Below are positions 53,061 to 61,683 of a stretch of DNA of 64,000 bases, one piece after another. This DNA is from Aquibium sp. ELW1220 (lineage in GTDB: Bacteria > Pseudomonadota > Alphaproteobacteria > Rhizobiales > Rhizobiaceae). The DNA lies in NCBI RefSeq assembly GCF_030398385.1, contig NZ_JAOAOQ010000027.1:4882-68881 (forward strand). Direction: 5' to 3'. The notes under the pieces are model-generated. The model had not been told where the DNA came from and did not search any database. It saw only the letters and a program-made list of their open reading frames with translations. The position numbers and the translations under genes are program-made. The stretch's first letter is position 1. The number at the start of each line of letters is the position of its first letter.

Positions 53061-53537
53061 ATGTCGCAGCTCGACACGCTCGTTGGGGCGATCGGTTCGC
53101 TGCTCGACCAGCCGGGGCTGGGACTGGGCGAAGACGGCAAGACAATACTGACGCGGCTCGGCGAACGGGTCGTGGAAGCGAGGCGCCTCGACGGGGAGAC
53201 CCTGGAGCTCGCCGTCGCCCTGCCGGACCTCGATTATCCGAGCGAGGCGATGATGACCGAAATCCTCCAGGCCAATTCTCTCGGCGCGGCGACCGGCTGC
53301 GGGTACCTGGCGCTGGAGGAGCACCGCGTCTCGCTGCGCGAGCGCTGGCACACCGCCACGGTCACGGCAGACGGCGCACCGGGACGCTTCGAGGGCTTCG
53401 TGGAATGCGCCGGCTACTGGCTCGCCGTCGGCTGCGACCAGTTGCTGGAACGGGCCGCGGCTGCCACGCCGCCCGCCGAATACTCCGGCGAAGAGTTGCA
53501 CCGGATGGGCGGCGACATGGTCCTGATGCGCGTCTGA
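53061..53537 (+). CDS. CesT-like secretion chaperone 3
   Basis: 158 residues, MSQLDTLVGAIGSLLDQPGL. Strands GEDGKTILTRLGERVVEARR and LELAVALPDLDYPSEAMMTE precede ILQANSLGAATGCGYLALEE, ERW and FEGFVECAGYWLAVGCDQLL. It ends GDMVLMRV, like chaperone 1. It is the closest match to chaperone 1 (shared LGA-TG-G-LAL and AYWL segments). The 83-bp gap after chaperone 2 contains no promoter I can name. It is the last gene of the cluster, convergent with the CoA-ester lyase gene. Confidence 0.78.
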   Translation: MSQLDTLVGAIGSLLDQPGLGLGEDGKTILTRLGERVVEARRLDGETLELAVALPDLDYPSEAMMTEILQANSLGAATGCGYLALEEHRVSLRERWHTATVTADGAPGRFEGFVECAGYWLAVGCDQLLERAAAATPPAEYSGEELHRMGGDMVLMRV

Positions 53538-53544
53538 ACCACAC

Positions 53545-54408
53545 CTACACCAGTGAAAGAAGCCGCTGCGCCTGCGCGAGGTGCAGGAGTTCGACCATGC
53601 GGCCGCCGATCTGGATGACGCCCTTGCCGGCGTTGTCCGGCAGCGCGAAGGCGGCGACGATGGCGCGGGCCTCGGCGATCTCGTCGGGCGAGGGCGAGAA
53701 GGCGCGGTTGGCGGGCTCGATCTGGGCGGGATGGATCAGCGTCTTGCCGTCGAAGCCCATGGCCCGGCCGTCGTCGCACTCGCGGGCGAAGGCGTCGAGG
53801 TCGCGGAAATCGTTGCAGACGCCGTCGAGCGCGTCGAGGCCGCCGGCCCGCGCCGAAAGCACGATCTGCTGCAGCCACGGGATCAGCCAGCGGCGATCGG
53901 GCGTCATGCGCACGCCCGTCTCCTTGGCGAGATCGTTGGTGCCGGCGACGAGACAGGCGAGCCGGGCGGCGCGGTCGCGGCCGAGTTCGGCGATGGGGCC
54001 GAGATTGAGCATGCCCTTCGGCGTCTCGATCATCGCCCAGAGCCGGATCGCAGGATCGGCGTAGAGCGAATCCAGGGTATCGTCGGCCGCCAGCACGTCC
54101 TTTGGCCCGTCGACCTTGGGCAGGAGGATGCCGTCGGGCACGCAGGCGGCGGCGGCGGCGAGATCGTCGGCGCCCCAAGGGCTCGACAGAGCGTTGACGC
54201 GGACGACGAGGTCGGGTCCGCCTGCTGTCCGCCCGGCGAAGACAGCCGGGAGGCGCGCACGGGCGTCGTCCTTGGCGGACGGCGCGACTGCATCCTCGAG
54301 ATCGATGACCACGACGTCGCAGGCGAGCAGAGGCGCCTTGGCGAGCGCCTTCTGGTTCGAAGCGGGGACGTAGAGGACGGAACGGCGCGGGCGGAACGAC
54401 TTGCTCAT
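53545..54408 (-). CDS. HpcH/HpaI-family CoA-ester lyase (CitE/malyl-CoA lyase-like)
   Basis: 287 residues. TIM-barrel lyase with the conserved N-terminus FRPRRSVLYVPASNQKAL, acidic VVIDLEDAVAPSAKDDAR, the Mg-binding glutamate in RLWAMIETPKGMLNLG, and CLVAGTNDLAKETG. Asp in GFDGKTLIHPAQIEPAN completes the site. These enzymes cleave citramalyl-CoA, malyl-CoA or methylmalyl-CoA type esters in the cytosol. Subfamily cannot be fixed from sequence alone. Divergent from the FAD oxidoreductase gene. Confidence 0.92.
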   Translation of the reverse strand: MSKSFRPRRSVLYVPASNQKALAKAPLLACDVVVIDLEDAVAPSAKDDARARLPAVFAGRTAGGPDLVVRVNALSSPWGADDLAAAAACVPDGILLPKVDGPKDVLAADDTLDSLYADPAIRLWAMIETPKGMLNLGPIAELGRDRAARLACLVAGTNDLAKETGVRMTPDRRWLIPWLQQIVLSARAGGLDALDGVCNDFRDLDAFARECDDGRAMGFDGKTLIHPAQIEPANRAFSPSPDEIAEARAIVAAFALPDNAGKGVIQIGGRMVELLHLAQAQRLLSLV

Positions 54409-54503
54409 AGACGAGTCATGGCAAGGCGAGAGGCCCCTTGCAAGAGCGCGGAGGTTCCGGCAGAGCGAGCGCCATCCGCATCGGCAGGAGCCAGGAGACC
54501 GCC

Positions 54504-55673
54504 ATGGCCGGCTACGACATCGTCATCATCGGCGGCGCCATCGTCGGCGCCTCGCTGGCCTGGCAGCTGCGCGAGGAGGGCTTCGGCGGCACCATCGCGC
54601 TGATCGAGCGCGACCCGCGCTTCGAGCACGCGGCGACGACCCTGTCCTGCGCCTCGATCCGCCAGCAGTTCTCGATCCCCGAAAACATCCGCCTGTCACG
54701 CTATACGCTCGACCTGTTCCGGCGGCTGAAGGAGGAGTTCGGGACCGACGCCGACATCGGCTTCCGCGAGAAGGGCTACCTGATCCTCGCTTCCGAGGAA
54801 GGCCGGTCCGTGCTCGAGGCCAACCACCGCGTGCAGGCGGCGGAGGGCGCCGACATCCTGCTGGAGGACGCAGCGGCGCTGGAGAAGCGCTTCTCCTGGC
54901 TGTCGACCGAGGGCATCGCCGCTGGCGCCTTCGGGCGCAGCGGCGAAGGCTGGTTCGACGCCCATGCGCTGCTGTCGCTGTTCCGCAAGGCGCTGAAGAC
55001 GCGGTCGGTGGACCTGATCGAGGCCTCCGTGACCGCCATAGCGCGCGATGGCGACAAGGTGACGGCGGTCACGCTGGACAAGGGCGAGACGCTGGCCGCA
55101 GGCATCGTCGTCAACGCGGCCGGACCGAACGCCGGCAAAGTGGCGGCGATGGCCGGCCTGGCGCTGCCGGTGGAGCCGCGCAAGCGTTCGGTCTTCGTGT
55201 TCGAGGCGCGCGACCGCTTCGACGACATGCCGCTGCTGGTCGATCCGTCCGGCGTCTACGTGCGCCCGGAAGGCTCGGTCTACATCACCGGCGGTGCAGA
55301 GCCCTACGCGACCGACGCGGCGGCCGACCCGGCCGACTTCGAGCCGGACTGGCCGCTGTTCGAGGAGACGATCTGGCCGGTTCTGGCCACCCGGATCCCG
55401 GCCTTCGAGGCGATCAAGGCCACCCGCGCCTGGGCCGGCCACTACGACTACAACACGCTCGACCAGAACGCCGTGATCGGCCCGCACCCGCAGGTGACGA
55501 ACTTCCTCTTCGCCAACGGCTTCTCCGGCCACGGCCTGCAGCAGGCGCCCGCCGTCGGCAAGGCACTGGCCGAATGGATCGTCCACGGCGGCTGGCGGAC
55601 GATCGACTGCTCGGTGTTCGGCTACGCACGCGTGGCGGCCGGGCGGGCCTATCGCGAGTTGAACGTGATCTGA
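54504..55673 (+). CDS. FAD-dependent oxidoreductase (DAO family, FOXRED1-like)
   Basis: 389 residues from MAGYDIVIIGGAIVGASLAW at 54504, 8 nt after CAGGAG. Rossmann GxGxxG-type motif (IIGGAIVGASLAWQL, with Ala in the middle Gly position), CASIRQQFSIPENIRLSRYT as a substrate-facing segment, IVVNAAGPNAGKVAAMAGL, and the C-terminal FAD-contacting FANGFSGHGLQQAPAVGKAL. It is like the glycine/sarcosine oxidase group and human FOXRED1. The amine substrate is unknown. An in-frame frame from 54438 is less likely. Confidence 0.9.
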   Translation: MAGYDIVIIGGAIVGASLAWQLREEGFGGTIALIERDPRFEHAATTLSCASIRQQFSIPENIRLSRYTLDLFRRLKEEFGTDADIGFREKGYLILASEEGRSVLEANHRVQAAEGADILLEDAAALEKRFSWLSTEGIAAGAFGRSGEGWFDAHALLSLFRKALKTRSVDLIEASVTAIARDGDKVTAVTLDKGETLAAGIVVNAAGPNAGKVAAMAGLALPVEPRKRSVFVFEARDRFDDMPLLVDPSGVYVRPEGSVYITGGAEPYATDAAADPADFEPDWPLFEETIWPVLATRIPAFEAIKATRAWAGHYDYNTLDQNAVIGPHPQVTNFLFANGFSGHGLQQAPAVGKALAEWIVHGGWRTIDCSVFGYARVAAGRAYRELNVI

Positions 55674-55746
55674 GGCATCCGGAGAGCGGCGCCCGGCCGC
55701 CGGACGATCGAGCGGGGCGAGAAATCCCGACGGAAACGCCGGCAGC

Positions 55747-57273
55747 CTACGTCCGGGGCCTGGTGTTCGGCGTCATGACTTCGTCCTTGTAGGGGAACCC
55801 TGCCCACTCGGCCGTCACGAAGTCGATCAGGCGCGCGAATGAGAAGTCCTTTCCGCCACCGAACGTCGGCATCCAGTCCGGATGGTGCCAGACCGACATC
55901 GCATCCTCGCGCAGGATACGCATGAGGACGGTGGCCACGAGAGTCCCGCCGACCGCGCCAAGCTTGCCGTTCGACTGTTCCGCACCTTCCTGGAGCAGGT
56001 AGTACCAGAGCGGCGTCTTCTCGATGTCCAGCTTCTCCATCACCTTTGTCCGCGCCAGCGGCTTCAGCCCCATCGCGCTTGCGACCTGTTGCCCGGACGG
56101 CAGTTCGAACGTGAACCGGTCCCGGAAGATGTTGCGCGCCGGCAGCATCTTCAGCTGTTCCGCGGTAAAGGTGAGATCGCCCGCCTCGATCGGCTTTGCC
56201 ATGACGAAGGGCAGATCGAAGATTTCGGGGGTGAGGTCGAGGCCGACGGGCCGCGCACGTTGCGGCGCCTTCCCGCCCGGACGATCGAACATGGTCGCGA
56301 GATCGAAGTCCAGGGCCGCTTCCTTCCATCCGAAATGGGGAAGCCCCGGCTGGCCGTCGTTGGCGAACAGCAGGATCGTCTGGCCATTCGCGAGCACATA
56401 CTCGCTCTGCACCGTCGCATGACCGAAGCGGTACGCCGCCACGGCGAACTCGATCGGGATGATCGCGGTGTCTTTCCCGAAGGGAGCCGGCAGATCCCCG
56501 GCGCGCAGCGTTTTCTCGACCGTCGCGAGAACTCCGGCATCGACGAAGGCCGGCAGGAACTCGCGCATGATCAGCCACTGATAGTGCCAGCGCACGATCT
56601 GCCGCGCGACGTTGAACGGGCTGGCGGTGAGTTCGGCGAAGGGACCGGTATACTTGCCGGGATTGCTCCGGACCTTGTGAAGGACGATGTTGGCGAACCT
56701 GATGAACAGTCCCTGCAGCGCCGCGATGATCGCATTTTCGTCGTTGCGCGGATCGCCGATGATGGCGCGTCCCTGATGGTTGCGCGGGAGATCGTTCGGA
56801 TTGAACGCGTTGCCCATGTAGAGGAATCCGTCCTTGCCCTCGGCTTCCCAATAGAGCAGCGGCGTGCCGTCGGGGCCGGCGCCATAGACGCAGTCCAGAT
56901 CGAGGGCGGGGGTGCGGACATTAGCGACCGTCTCCGGCGCCGTCGCCCGGCCCAGTTCGCTGACGACGTCGAGCGTGACGTCGTGGTCGACGAACTGTCC
57001 GAAGAAGGTGAGCCCCGCAGCGGCGGGACCTGCGACGTTTCCAGCAGTTCCACACAGGGACTCTGCGAGCTTGGCCAGACGCTTCAGCGCTTCCGGCCGT
57101 GAGGGCCTGTCGACCGGGTTCTTCGGCAGAAGGCGCCCGAAGAGCGGGTCGGTGACCCTGGCCTTCGGACGCGCAAGCAGCGCAGCCATCGGCCCGACCG
57201 CCAATGTCTGCGTGTGGACCTGGTCGAACATCAGCCTTTCGAGGCGTGTAAGCGTCATGCCGTGGGGATTCAT
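55747..57273 (-). CDS. Animal-type haem peroxidase family protein
   Basis: 508 residues. The peroxidase-cyclooxygenase superfamily is shown by distal His97 in FFGQFVDHDVT, the DPRNDEN motif (Arg176 near the haem), and proximal His285 in EFAVAAYRFGHATVQ. No signal peptide is evident, so cytosolic location or a non-classical export route is possible. It is shorter than mammalian myeloperoxidase but close to other bacterial members. A 7-bp inverted repeat lies 60-80 nt upstream. The physiological substrate is unknown; defence or halide/phenol oxidation are possibilities. Confidence 0.9.
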   Translation of the reverse strand: MNPHGMTLTRLERLMFDQVHTQTLAVGPMAALLARPKARVTDPLFGRLLPKNPVDRPSRPEALKRLAKLAESLCGTAGNVAGPAAAGLTFFGQFVDHDVTLDVVSELGRATAPETVANVRTPALDLDCVYGAGPDGTPLLYWEAEGKDGFLYMGNAFNPNDLPRNHQGRAIIGDPRNDENAIIAALQGLFIRFANIVLHKVRSNPGKYTGPFAELTASPFNVARQIVRWHYQWLIMREFLPAFVDAGVLATVEKTLRAGDLPAPFGKDTAIIPIEFAVAAYRFGHATVQSEYVLANGQTILLFANDGQPGLPHFGWKEAALDFDLATMFDRPGGKAPQRARPVGLDLTPEIFDLPFVMAKPIEAGDLTFTAEQLKMLPARNIFRDRFTFELPSGQQVASAMGLKPLARTKVMEKLDIEKTPLWYYLLQEGAEQSNGKLGAVGGTLVATVLMRILREDAMSVWHHPDWMPTFGGGKDFSFARLIDFVTAEWAGFPYKDEVMTPNTRPRT

Positions 57274-57617
57274 CGGACCTCTCCGTTACGTCCTGCCCCG
57301 TGTTGTTGAAGCCACCAAGTTTCTTGTTATGGTTGTATCTGACAAGATACATTACTTCAGGTAGCATTCGCAAGCAACTCCTTCTCGCTGGACGCGCAAT
57401 CGCCTGCGCATCGGGATGCCATTGACGACGCCCTACCCCACGCCTATCTCCGCCGCCTCAGGGGCCGGAAGCCCCCGCCGCCCGCAGGCGAGAGCCGTGG
57501 TGAAGCTTCCGAACATCATCGTTTCCCTGTCCAGCGACGGCCGAGACGGCAATGCGGGTCCCGTGTTCAAGACGGTCAGAACCGGCTGCAAGCCGATCGC
57601 GCGATAGGAGAACGACG
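57274..57617. other. 344-bp divergent intergenic region of haem peroxidase gene
   Basis: The first 100 bp are AT-rich and hold the inverted repeat at 57334-57351. The rest is GC-rich and contains only weak short ORFs. AGGAGAACGACG before 57618 is the ribosome binding site of the next gene. Confidence 0.5.
57334..57351. promoter_or_regulatory. Perfect inverted repeat upstream of haem peroxidase gene
   Basis: TGTATCT-GACA-AGATACA, 7-bp arms, 61-78 nt before the peroxidase start in an AT-rich stretch. The geometry fits a dimeric repressor or redox regulator site. Confidence 0.5.
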
Positions 57618-58121
57618 ATGACGACCCCTAAATCCGTGGTCACCCCGCCTGGCCGCGGCACAGACACTTACAAGGTGCAGGCCCGCCGCCTGCGCGAGGC
57701 CCTGGCATCCGACGGCGTGTCGGTCAGCCATGGCCGGGCGCTCGAACTCGTCGCAAGGCTGCAGGGCCTGCGCGACTGGAACACGCTGACTGCCGCCGCC
57801 GCGGCTTCGAGCGCTCCCGCAGGCGGTCTCACGCCGGCCGGGAGGGAGGGCGGCGCGCCCTTCACCGTCGGCGAACGCGTCGAGGGAACCTTCAACGGCA
57901 AGCCGGCGCGGGGCCACGTGTTCGGCATCGAGCAGACGATCAAGCCCGACCTGTGGCGCGCCACCATCGCCTTCGACCCGCCGGTCGACGTGGTGACCTC
58001 GCCGCTGTTCTCGTCGCTGCGCCGCCGCATCACGATGGTGATCGGCGCCGACGGACGCTCGCGCCGGCTGACGGGGACGGAGACCGGCGTGATGGCACTG
58101 AAAGCGGCAGCGGCCGGCTGA
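57618..58121 (+). CDS. Glyoxalase-superfamily-annotated small protein with SHGRALELVARLQG motif
   Basis: 167 residues from MTTPKSVVTPPGRGTDTYKV at 57618 after AGGAGAACG. The N-terminal helix VSHGRALELVARLQGLRDWN is the conserved motif of a small family usually named glyoxalase superfamily protein. The C-terminal half (FTVGERVEGTFNGKPARGHV) looks like a small beta barrel. I see no metal-binding VOC residues, so the enzyme name may be misleading. A good terminator follows. Confidence 0.75.
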   Translation: MTTPKSVVTPPGRGTDTYKVQARRLREALASDGVSVSHGRALELVARLQGLRDWNTLTAAAAASSAPAGGLTPAGREGGAPFTVGERVEGTFNGKPARGHVFGIEQTIKPDLWRATIAFDPPVDVVTSPLFSSLRRRITMVIGADGRSRRLTGTETGVMALKAAAAG

Positions 58122-58129
58122 TACCGCAT

Positions 58130-58161
58130 GGGGCGCTGCACGAGAGTGTAGCGCCCCTTTG
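58130..58161 (+). terminator. Rho-independent terminator before leuD
   Basis: Stem GGGGCGCT ... AGCGCCCC with a 12-nt loop, then TTTGATTTG, 8 nt after the stop of the preceding gene. Confidence 0.8.
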
Positions 58162-58229
58162 ATTTGTTCGGACAAGGCGTATAAAGCGATCCCAGCCAGA
58201 AAGCCGCACCAGACCACGGGCCGAAAACG

Positions 58230-58835
58230 ATGGACAAGTTCACCAAGCTCACGGGCGTCGCCGCGCCGCTGCCGATCATCAACGTCGACACGGACATGAT
58301 CATCCCGAAGGACTACCTGAAGACGATCAAGCGCACGGGGCTCGGCACCGGCCTGTTCTCGGAGATGCGCTACAACGAGGACGGCACCGAGAACCCCGCT
58401 TTCGTGCTGAACAAGCCGGCCTACCGCAATGCGCAGATCCTGGTCGCGGGCGACAATTTCGGCTGCGGCTCCTCGCGCGAGCACGCGCCCTGGGCGCTGC
58501 TCGACTTCGGCATCCGCTGCGTGATCTCGACGTCCTTCGCCGACATCTTCTACAACAACTGCTTCAAGAACGGCATCCTGCCGATCACGGTCAGCCACGA
58601 AGACCTAGACAAGCTGATGGACGACGCCTCGCGCGGCGCCAACGCCACGCTGACGATCGACCTCGAGGCCATGGAAATCCGTGGCCCCGACGGCGGCGTG
58701 ATCAAATTCGACCTCGACTCGTTCCGCCGCCACTGCATGCTCAACGGCCTCGACGACATCGGCCTGACCATGGAGAAGGCGCCGGCGATCGCCACCTACG
58801 AGAAGACGCTCGCCGAAAATCGTCCCTGGGCCTGA
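58230..58835 (+). CDS. leuD: 3-isopropylmalate dehydratase small subunit
   Basis: 201 residues. Swivel domain of isopropylmalate isomerase, which pairs with LeuC to convert 2-isopropylmalate to 3-isopropylmalate in leucine synthesis. Diagnostic segments: [40 protein letters not shown] and [18 protein letters not shown]. Length is normal. It precedes the DUF2798 gene by 11 nt and leuB by about 360 nt; leuC is not in the window. Confidence 0.98.
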   Translation: MDKFTKLTGVAAPLPIINVDTDMIIPKDYLKTIKRTGLGTGLFSEMRYNEDGTENPAFVLNKPAYRNAQILVAGDNFGCGSSREHAPWALLDFGIRCVISTSFADIFYNNCFKNGILPITVSHEDLDKLMDDASRGANATLTIDLEAMEIRGPDGGVIKFDLDSFRRHCMLNGLDDIGLTMEKAPAIATYEKTLAENRPWA

Positions 58836-58846
58836 GCCGACCGCCG

Positions 58847-59080
58847 ATGAAGCCCTTCGTCCCGCGGCGGCTCGAACCCATCGCCTTCGGTTTTCTTCTG
58901 TCGGGGATGATGTCCTGCGTCGTCTCCGGCCTGTCGACGGCCATCGCCTCGGGCATCCACGGCGCGTTCTTCCTGCGCTGGATGTCGGCCTGGGCCCCCT
59001 CCTGGGCCGTCGCCTTCCCCGCCGTGCTGGTGGTGGCGCCGCTGGTGCGGCGCATCCTGAAGCGCATCGTCGTCGCGTGA
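58847..59080 (+). CDS. DUF2798 small membrane protein
   Basis: 77 residues with two hydrophobic helices: IAFGFLLSGMMSCVVSGLST and WAVAFPAVLVVAPLVRRILK. The spacing and the W-[AP]-[SA]-W-A motif fit DUF2798. It starts 11 nt after leuD and probably rides on the leu transcript. No function is known. Confidence 0.82.
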   Translation: MKPFVPRRLEPIAFGFLLSGMMSCVVSGLSTAIASGIHGAFFLRWMSAWAPSWAVAFPAVLVVAPLVRRILKRIVVA

Positions 59081-59193
59081 GCGGGCTGCGGCGCGCCACC
59101 GCGGCGCGGCTGGCGCAGCCGTTTGCGCTTGCGCGCGCGCGGACGCGGGGCTAGCAAAGCCGCGATTTCAAAGCTCAACGGAGACCTTCACCC

Positions 59194-60306
59194 ATGGCGA
59201 AGCGCAAACTCCTCCTTCTGGCCGGCGACGGCATCGGCCCCGAGGCGATGGCGGAGGTGAAGAAGCTGATCGCGGCCATGAACGAGACGATGGGCGCCGG
59301 CTTCGAAACAGAGGAAGGCCTCGTCGGCGGCTGCGCCTACGACGCGCACGGCCAGGCGATCTCTGACGCGGACATGGCCAAGGCGATGGCGGCAGACGCG
59401 ACGCTGTTCGGTGCCGTCGGCGGGCCGAAGTGGGACGGCGTTCCCTACGAGGTGCGCCCCGAGGCCGGCCTGCTGCGCCTGCGCAAGGACATGGAACTGT
59501 TCGCCAATCTGCGCCCGGCGATCTGCTATCCGGCGCTGGCGCAGTCTTCGTCGCTGAAGCCCGAGGTCGTCGAGGGTCTCGACATCCTGATCATCCGCGA
59601 GCTGACCGGCGGCGTCTATTTCGGCGAGCCGAAGACCATCACCGACCTCGGCAATGGCCAGAAACGTGCGATCGACACGCAGGTCTACGACACCTTCGAG
59701 ATCGAGCGCATCGCGGGCGTCGCCTTCGAACTGGCGCGCACGCGCAGGAACAAGGTCTGCTCGATGGAAAAGCGCAACGTCATGAAATCCGGCGTGCTGT
59801 GGAACGAGGTGGTGACGGCCACCCACAAAGCGAAGTATCCCGACGTCGAACTGTCGCACATGCTGGCCGACGCCGGCGGCATGCAGCTCGTGCGCTGGCC
59901 CAAGCAGTTCGACGTGATCGTGACCGACAATCTGTTCGGCGACATGCTGTCGGACGTGGCGGCGATGCTGACCGGCTCGCTCGGCATGCTGCCGTCCGCC
60001 TCGCTCGGCGCGCCGGATGCCATGACGGGCAAGCGCAAGGCGCTCTACGAGCCCGTGCACGGCTCCGCACCCGACATCGCGGGCCAGGGCATCGCCAATC
60101 CGATCGCCATGATCGCCTCCTTCGCGATGTGCCTGCGCTACTCGTTCAACATGGTGGCCGAAGCCGACCGCCTGGAAGCGGCGATCGCCGCCGTGCTCGA
60201 CGACGGCCTGCGCACGTCCGACATCATGTCCGACGGCATGACCAGGGTCGGCACCGTGCAGATGGGCGATGCGATCGTGGCGAAGTTCATGGCGCTGTCG
60301 GCCTGA
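59194..60306 (+). CDS. leuB: 3-isopropylmalate dehydrogenase
   Basis: 370 residues. NAD-dependent oxidative decarboxylation of 3-isopropylmalate, third step of leucine synthesis. Conserved features: [40 protein letters not shown] with catalytic-loop Arg, [23 protein letters not shown] and the Mg site [20 protein letters not shown]. The adenine loop is [20 protein letters not shown]. Terminator hairpin follows. Confidence 0.98.
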   Translation: MAKRKLLLLAGDGIGPEAMAEVKKLIAAMNETMGAGFETEEGLVGGCAYDAHGQAISDADMAKAMAADATLFGAVGGPKWDGVPYEVRPEAGLLRLRKDMELFANLRPAICYPALAQSSSLKPEVVEGLDILIIRELTGGVYFGEPKTITDLGNGQKRAIDTQVYDTFEIERIAGVAFELARTRRNKVCSMEKRNVMKSGVLWNEVVTATHKAKYPDVELSHMLADAGGMQLVRWPKQFDVIVTDNLFGDMLSDVAAMLTGSLGMLPSASLGAPDAMTGKRKALYEPVHGSAPDIAGQGIANPIAMIASFAMCLRYSFNMVAEADRLEAAIAAVLDDGLRTSDIMSDGMTRVGTVQMGDAIVAKFMALSA

Positions 60307-60336
60307 GGACAGCGGAACGCTCGGCAACCAATCGAG

Positions 60337-60364
60337 GGCCGGCGCGGCGAAGCGCCGGCCTTTC
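60337..60364 (+). terminator. Terminator hairpin after leuB
   Basis: Stem GGCCGGCG-CGGCGAAG-CGCCGGCC followed by TTTCG, about 30 nt after the stop. Confidence 0.75.
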
Positions 60365-60396
60365 GCGTTCCGGCGACCGACACGGCCGCCGGAGCC

Positions 60397-61098
60397 TCAG
60401 AGCACGCCGGGCGGCACCTCGCCCCATCTGTTGGCGTGTTTCTGCGAGGGGAACAGCGTGAAGACGAGGATGATCAGGCTGCCGACGGTCGGGATCAGCC
60501 CGAGCAGGGCGAACCAGCCGGACAGCCCGAGGTCATGGATGCGCCGTACGGTGACGGCGATGGACGGTACGATCATGGCCAGTGTGAAGAGACCGGTCAG
60601 GCTGATGAGGAAGATCGGCTCCTCGTCGTCGAGATTGCCGGTGACGCCGTCCAGGATTCCGCCGACTGCGACGAGCAGGACCATGGTGACCATGAAGAAC
60701 AGGACAAAGCCCCAGTACTCCTTCCGGCGCGCGCGGCCGCGGAAGCGGGCGTAGTCGCCTGTGACGCAGGCCCTGAAATAGCCGAAGAGCGACAGGGCAT
60801 CGGGCGAGGCCTCCGGACGGGGCGAGGTCGACGTCGCGGCCGTCCCGGCGGCGACGGGGGGCACGGCACCGCCGGGGCGCGTCTCGCGCGCGGCAACGGG
60901 CGCTGCGGCCGCGAACCCACCCTCGGGTTTGATGGCGCCAGCGCGGTTGCCCGTCGGCGCAAAGGCGATGCGTGTGCCCTTCTGCGGCGCGAAGCCGGGA
61001 GGCAGGTCCGCCCGGTCGAAATGATAGCGGTTGCCGTCGTCGCCACTGGCGAAGCCGATGCCGCGCTCGGCGTCGAAATAGAGAACGTCCCCCTTCAC
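60397..61098 (-). CDS. Cold-shock-like domain fused to DUF805 membrane domain
   Basis: 233 residues. The first 60 (MKGDVLYFDAERGIGFASGD, then DGNRYHFDRADLPPG) resemble a cold-shock/S1 fold, with the FDAERGIGFASG strand standing where CspA has FNxxKGFGFI. A Pro/Ala linker follows. The C-terminal half is DUF805: SLFGYFRACVTGDYARFRGR, RKEYWGFVLFF, several helices, and VRRIHDLGLSGWFALL. It is an inner-membrane protein with a cytosolic nucleic-acid-binding-like head. Role unknown. Confidence 0.82.
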   Translation of the reverse strand: MKGDVLYFDAERGIGFASGDDGNRYHFDRADLPPGFAPQKGTRIAFAPTGNRAGAIKPEGGFAAAAPVAARETRPGGAVPPVAAGTAATSTSPRPEASPDALSLFGYFRACVTGDYARFRGRARRKEYWGFVLFFMVTMVLLVAVGGILDGVTGNLDDEEPIFLISLTGLFTLAMIVPSIAVTVRRIHDLGLSGWFALLGLIPTVGSLIILVFTLFPSQKHANRWGEVPPGVL

Positions 61099-61164
61099 CG
61101 GCCCCTCGTCATTCCCTGATGGTCAATGCAGGATCGGGTGCGGGACGAGTCCTGTCAATCGCGC

Positions 61165-61653
61165 TCAGACGAAGCCGATGAAGCGGCCGGCGACGAGAAC
61201 ACCCGGCCACAGGATGAGCGAAGCGGCCGCGGAGAAGCGCTCGGCGCCGGAAAAACCATCGCGCCGGGCCTCGCCGTGGCCGTGCCCGGCGCGCAGGAAG
61301 AGTGCCAGGTTGAGCCCGGCCAGAACGATCAGCGCAAGCTTGAGCTGGAAGGCAGGGTTGAAGGCGTATTCGCTCGCACGGATCGAAAACAGCGCTAATC
61401 CCGTCGCGACCGTGCCGGCGAAGGCGCCGACTGCCAGCGGTCGGAGCGCGGCTACGAAGGGACGGGCGCCGAAGCGGGAAAACCGGCCAAGCACCCGCAG
61501 ATCCATCAGGGCGACGACCGTCACCAGAATGCCGAGCGACAGGATGTGCAGCGCATTGACCAGCGGGTAGGCGACGAAGGAAGCGCGCAGCGCCGCCGCC
61601 GGCCGCAGGGTCTCGATCGCCTGCAGCATGTCGAGGAGCGGCTCTGTGTCCAA
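61165..61653 (-). CDS. DUF6644/DUF2214-like membrane protein
   Basis: 162 residues from a TTG at 61653 (an ATG at 61629 would give 154). Four hydrophobic helices: YPLVNALHILSLGILVTVVA, LAVGAFAGTVATGLALFS, KLALIVLAGLNLALFLRAG, and ASLILWPGVLVAGRFIGFV. A conserved His in NALHILSLG and the cytochrome-like helix spacing suggest a haem-linked or copper-linked membrane protein, which is uncertain. It starts 30 nt after the DUF6152 gene. Confidence 0.75.
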   Translation of the reverse strand: MDTEPLLDMLQAIETLRPAAALRASFVAYPLVNALHILSLGILVTVVALMDLRVLGRFSRFGARPFVAALRPLAVGAFAGTVATGLALFSIRASEYAFNPAFQLKLALIVLAGLNLALFLRAGHGHGEARRDGFSGAERFSAAASLILWPGVLVAGRFIGFV

Positions 61654-61683
61654 GTCGCGCGCGCTCTTGCCGCGGCGCCGCCG

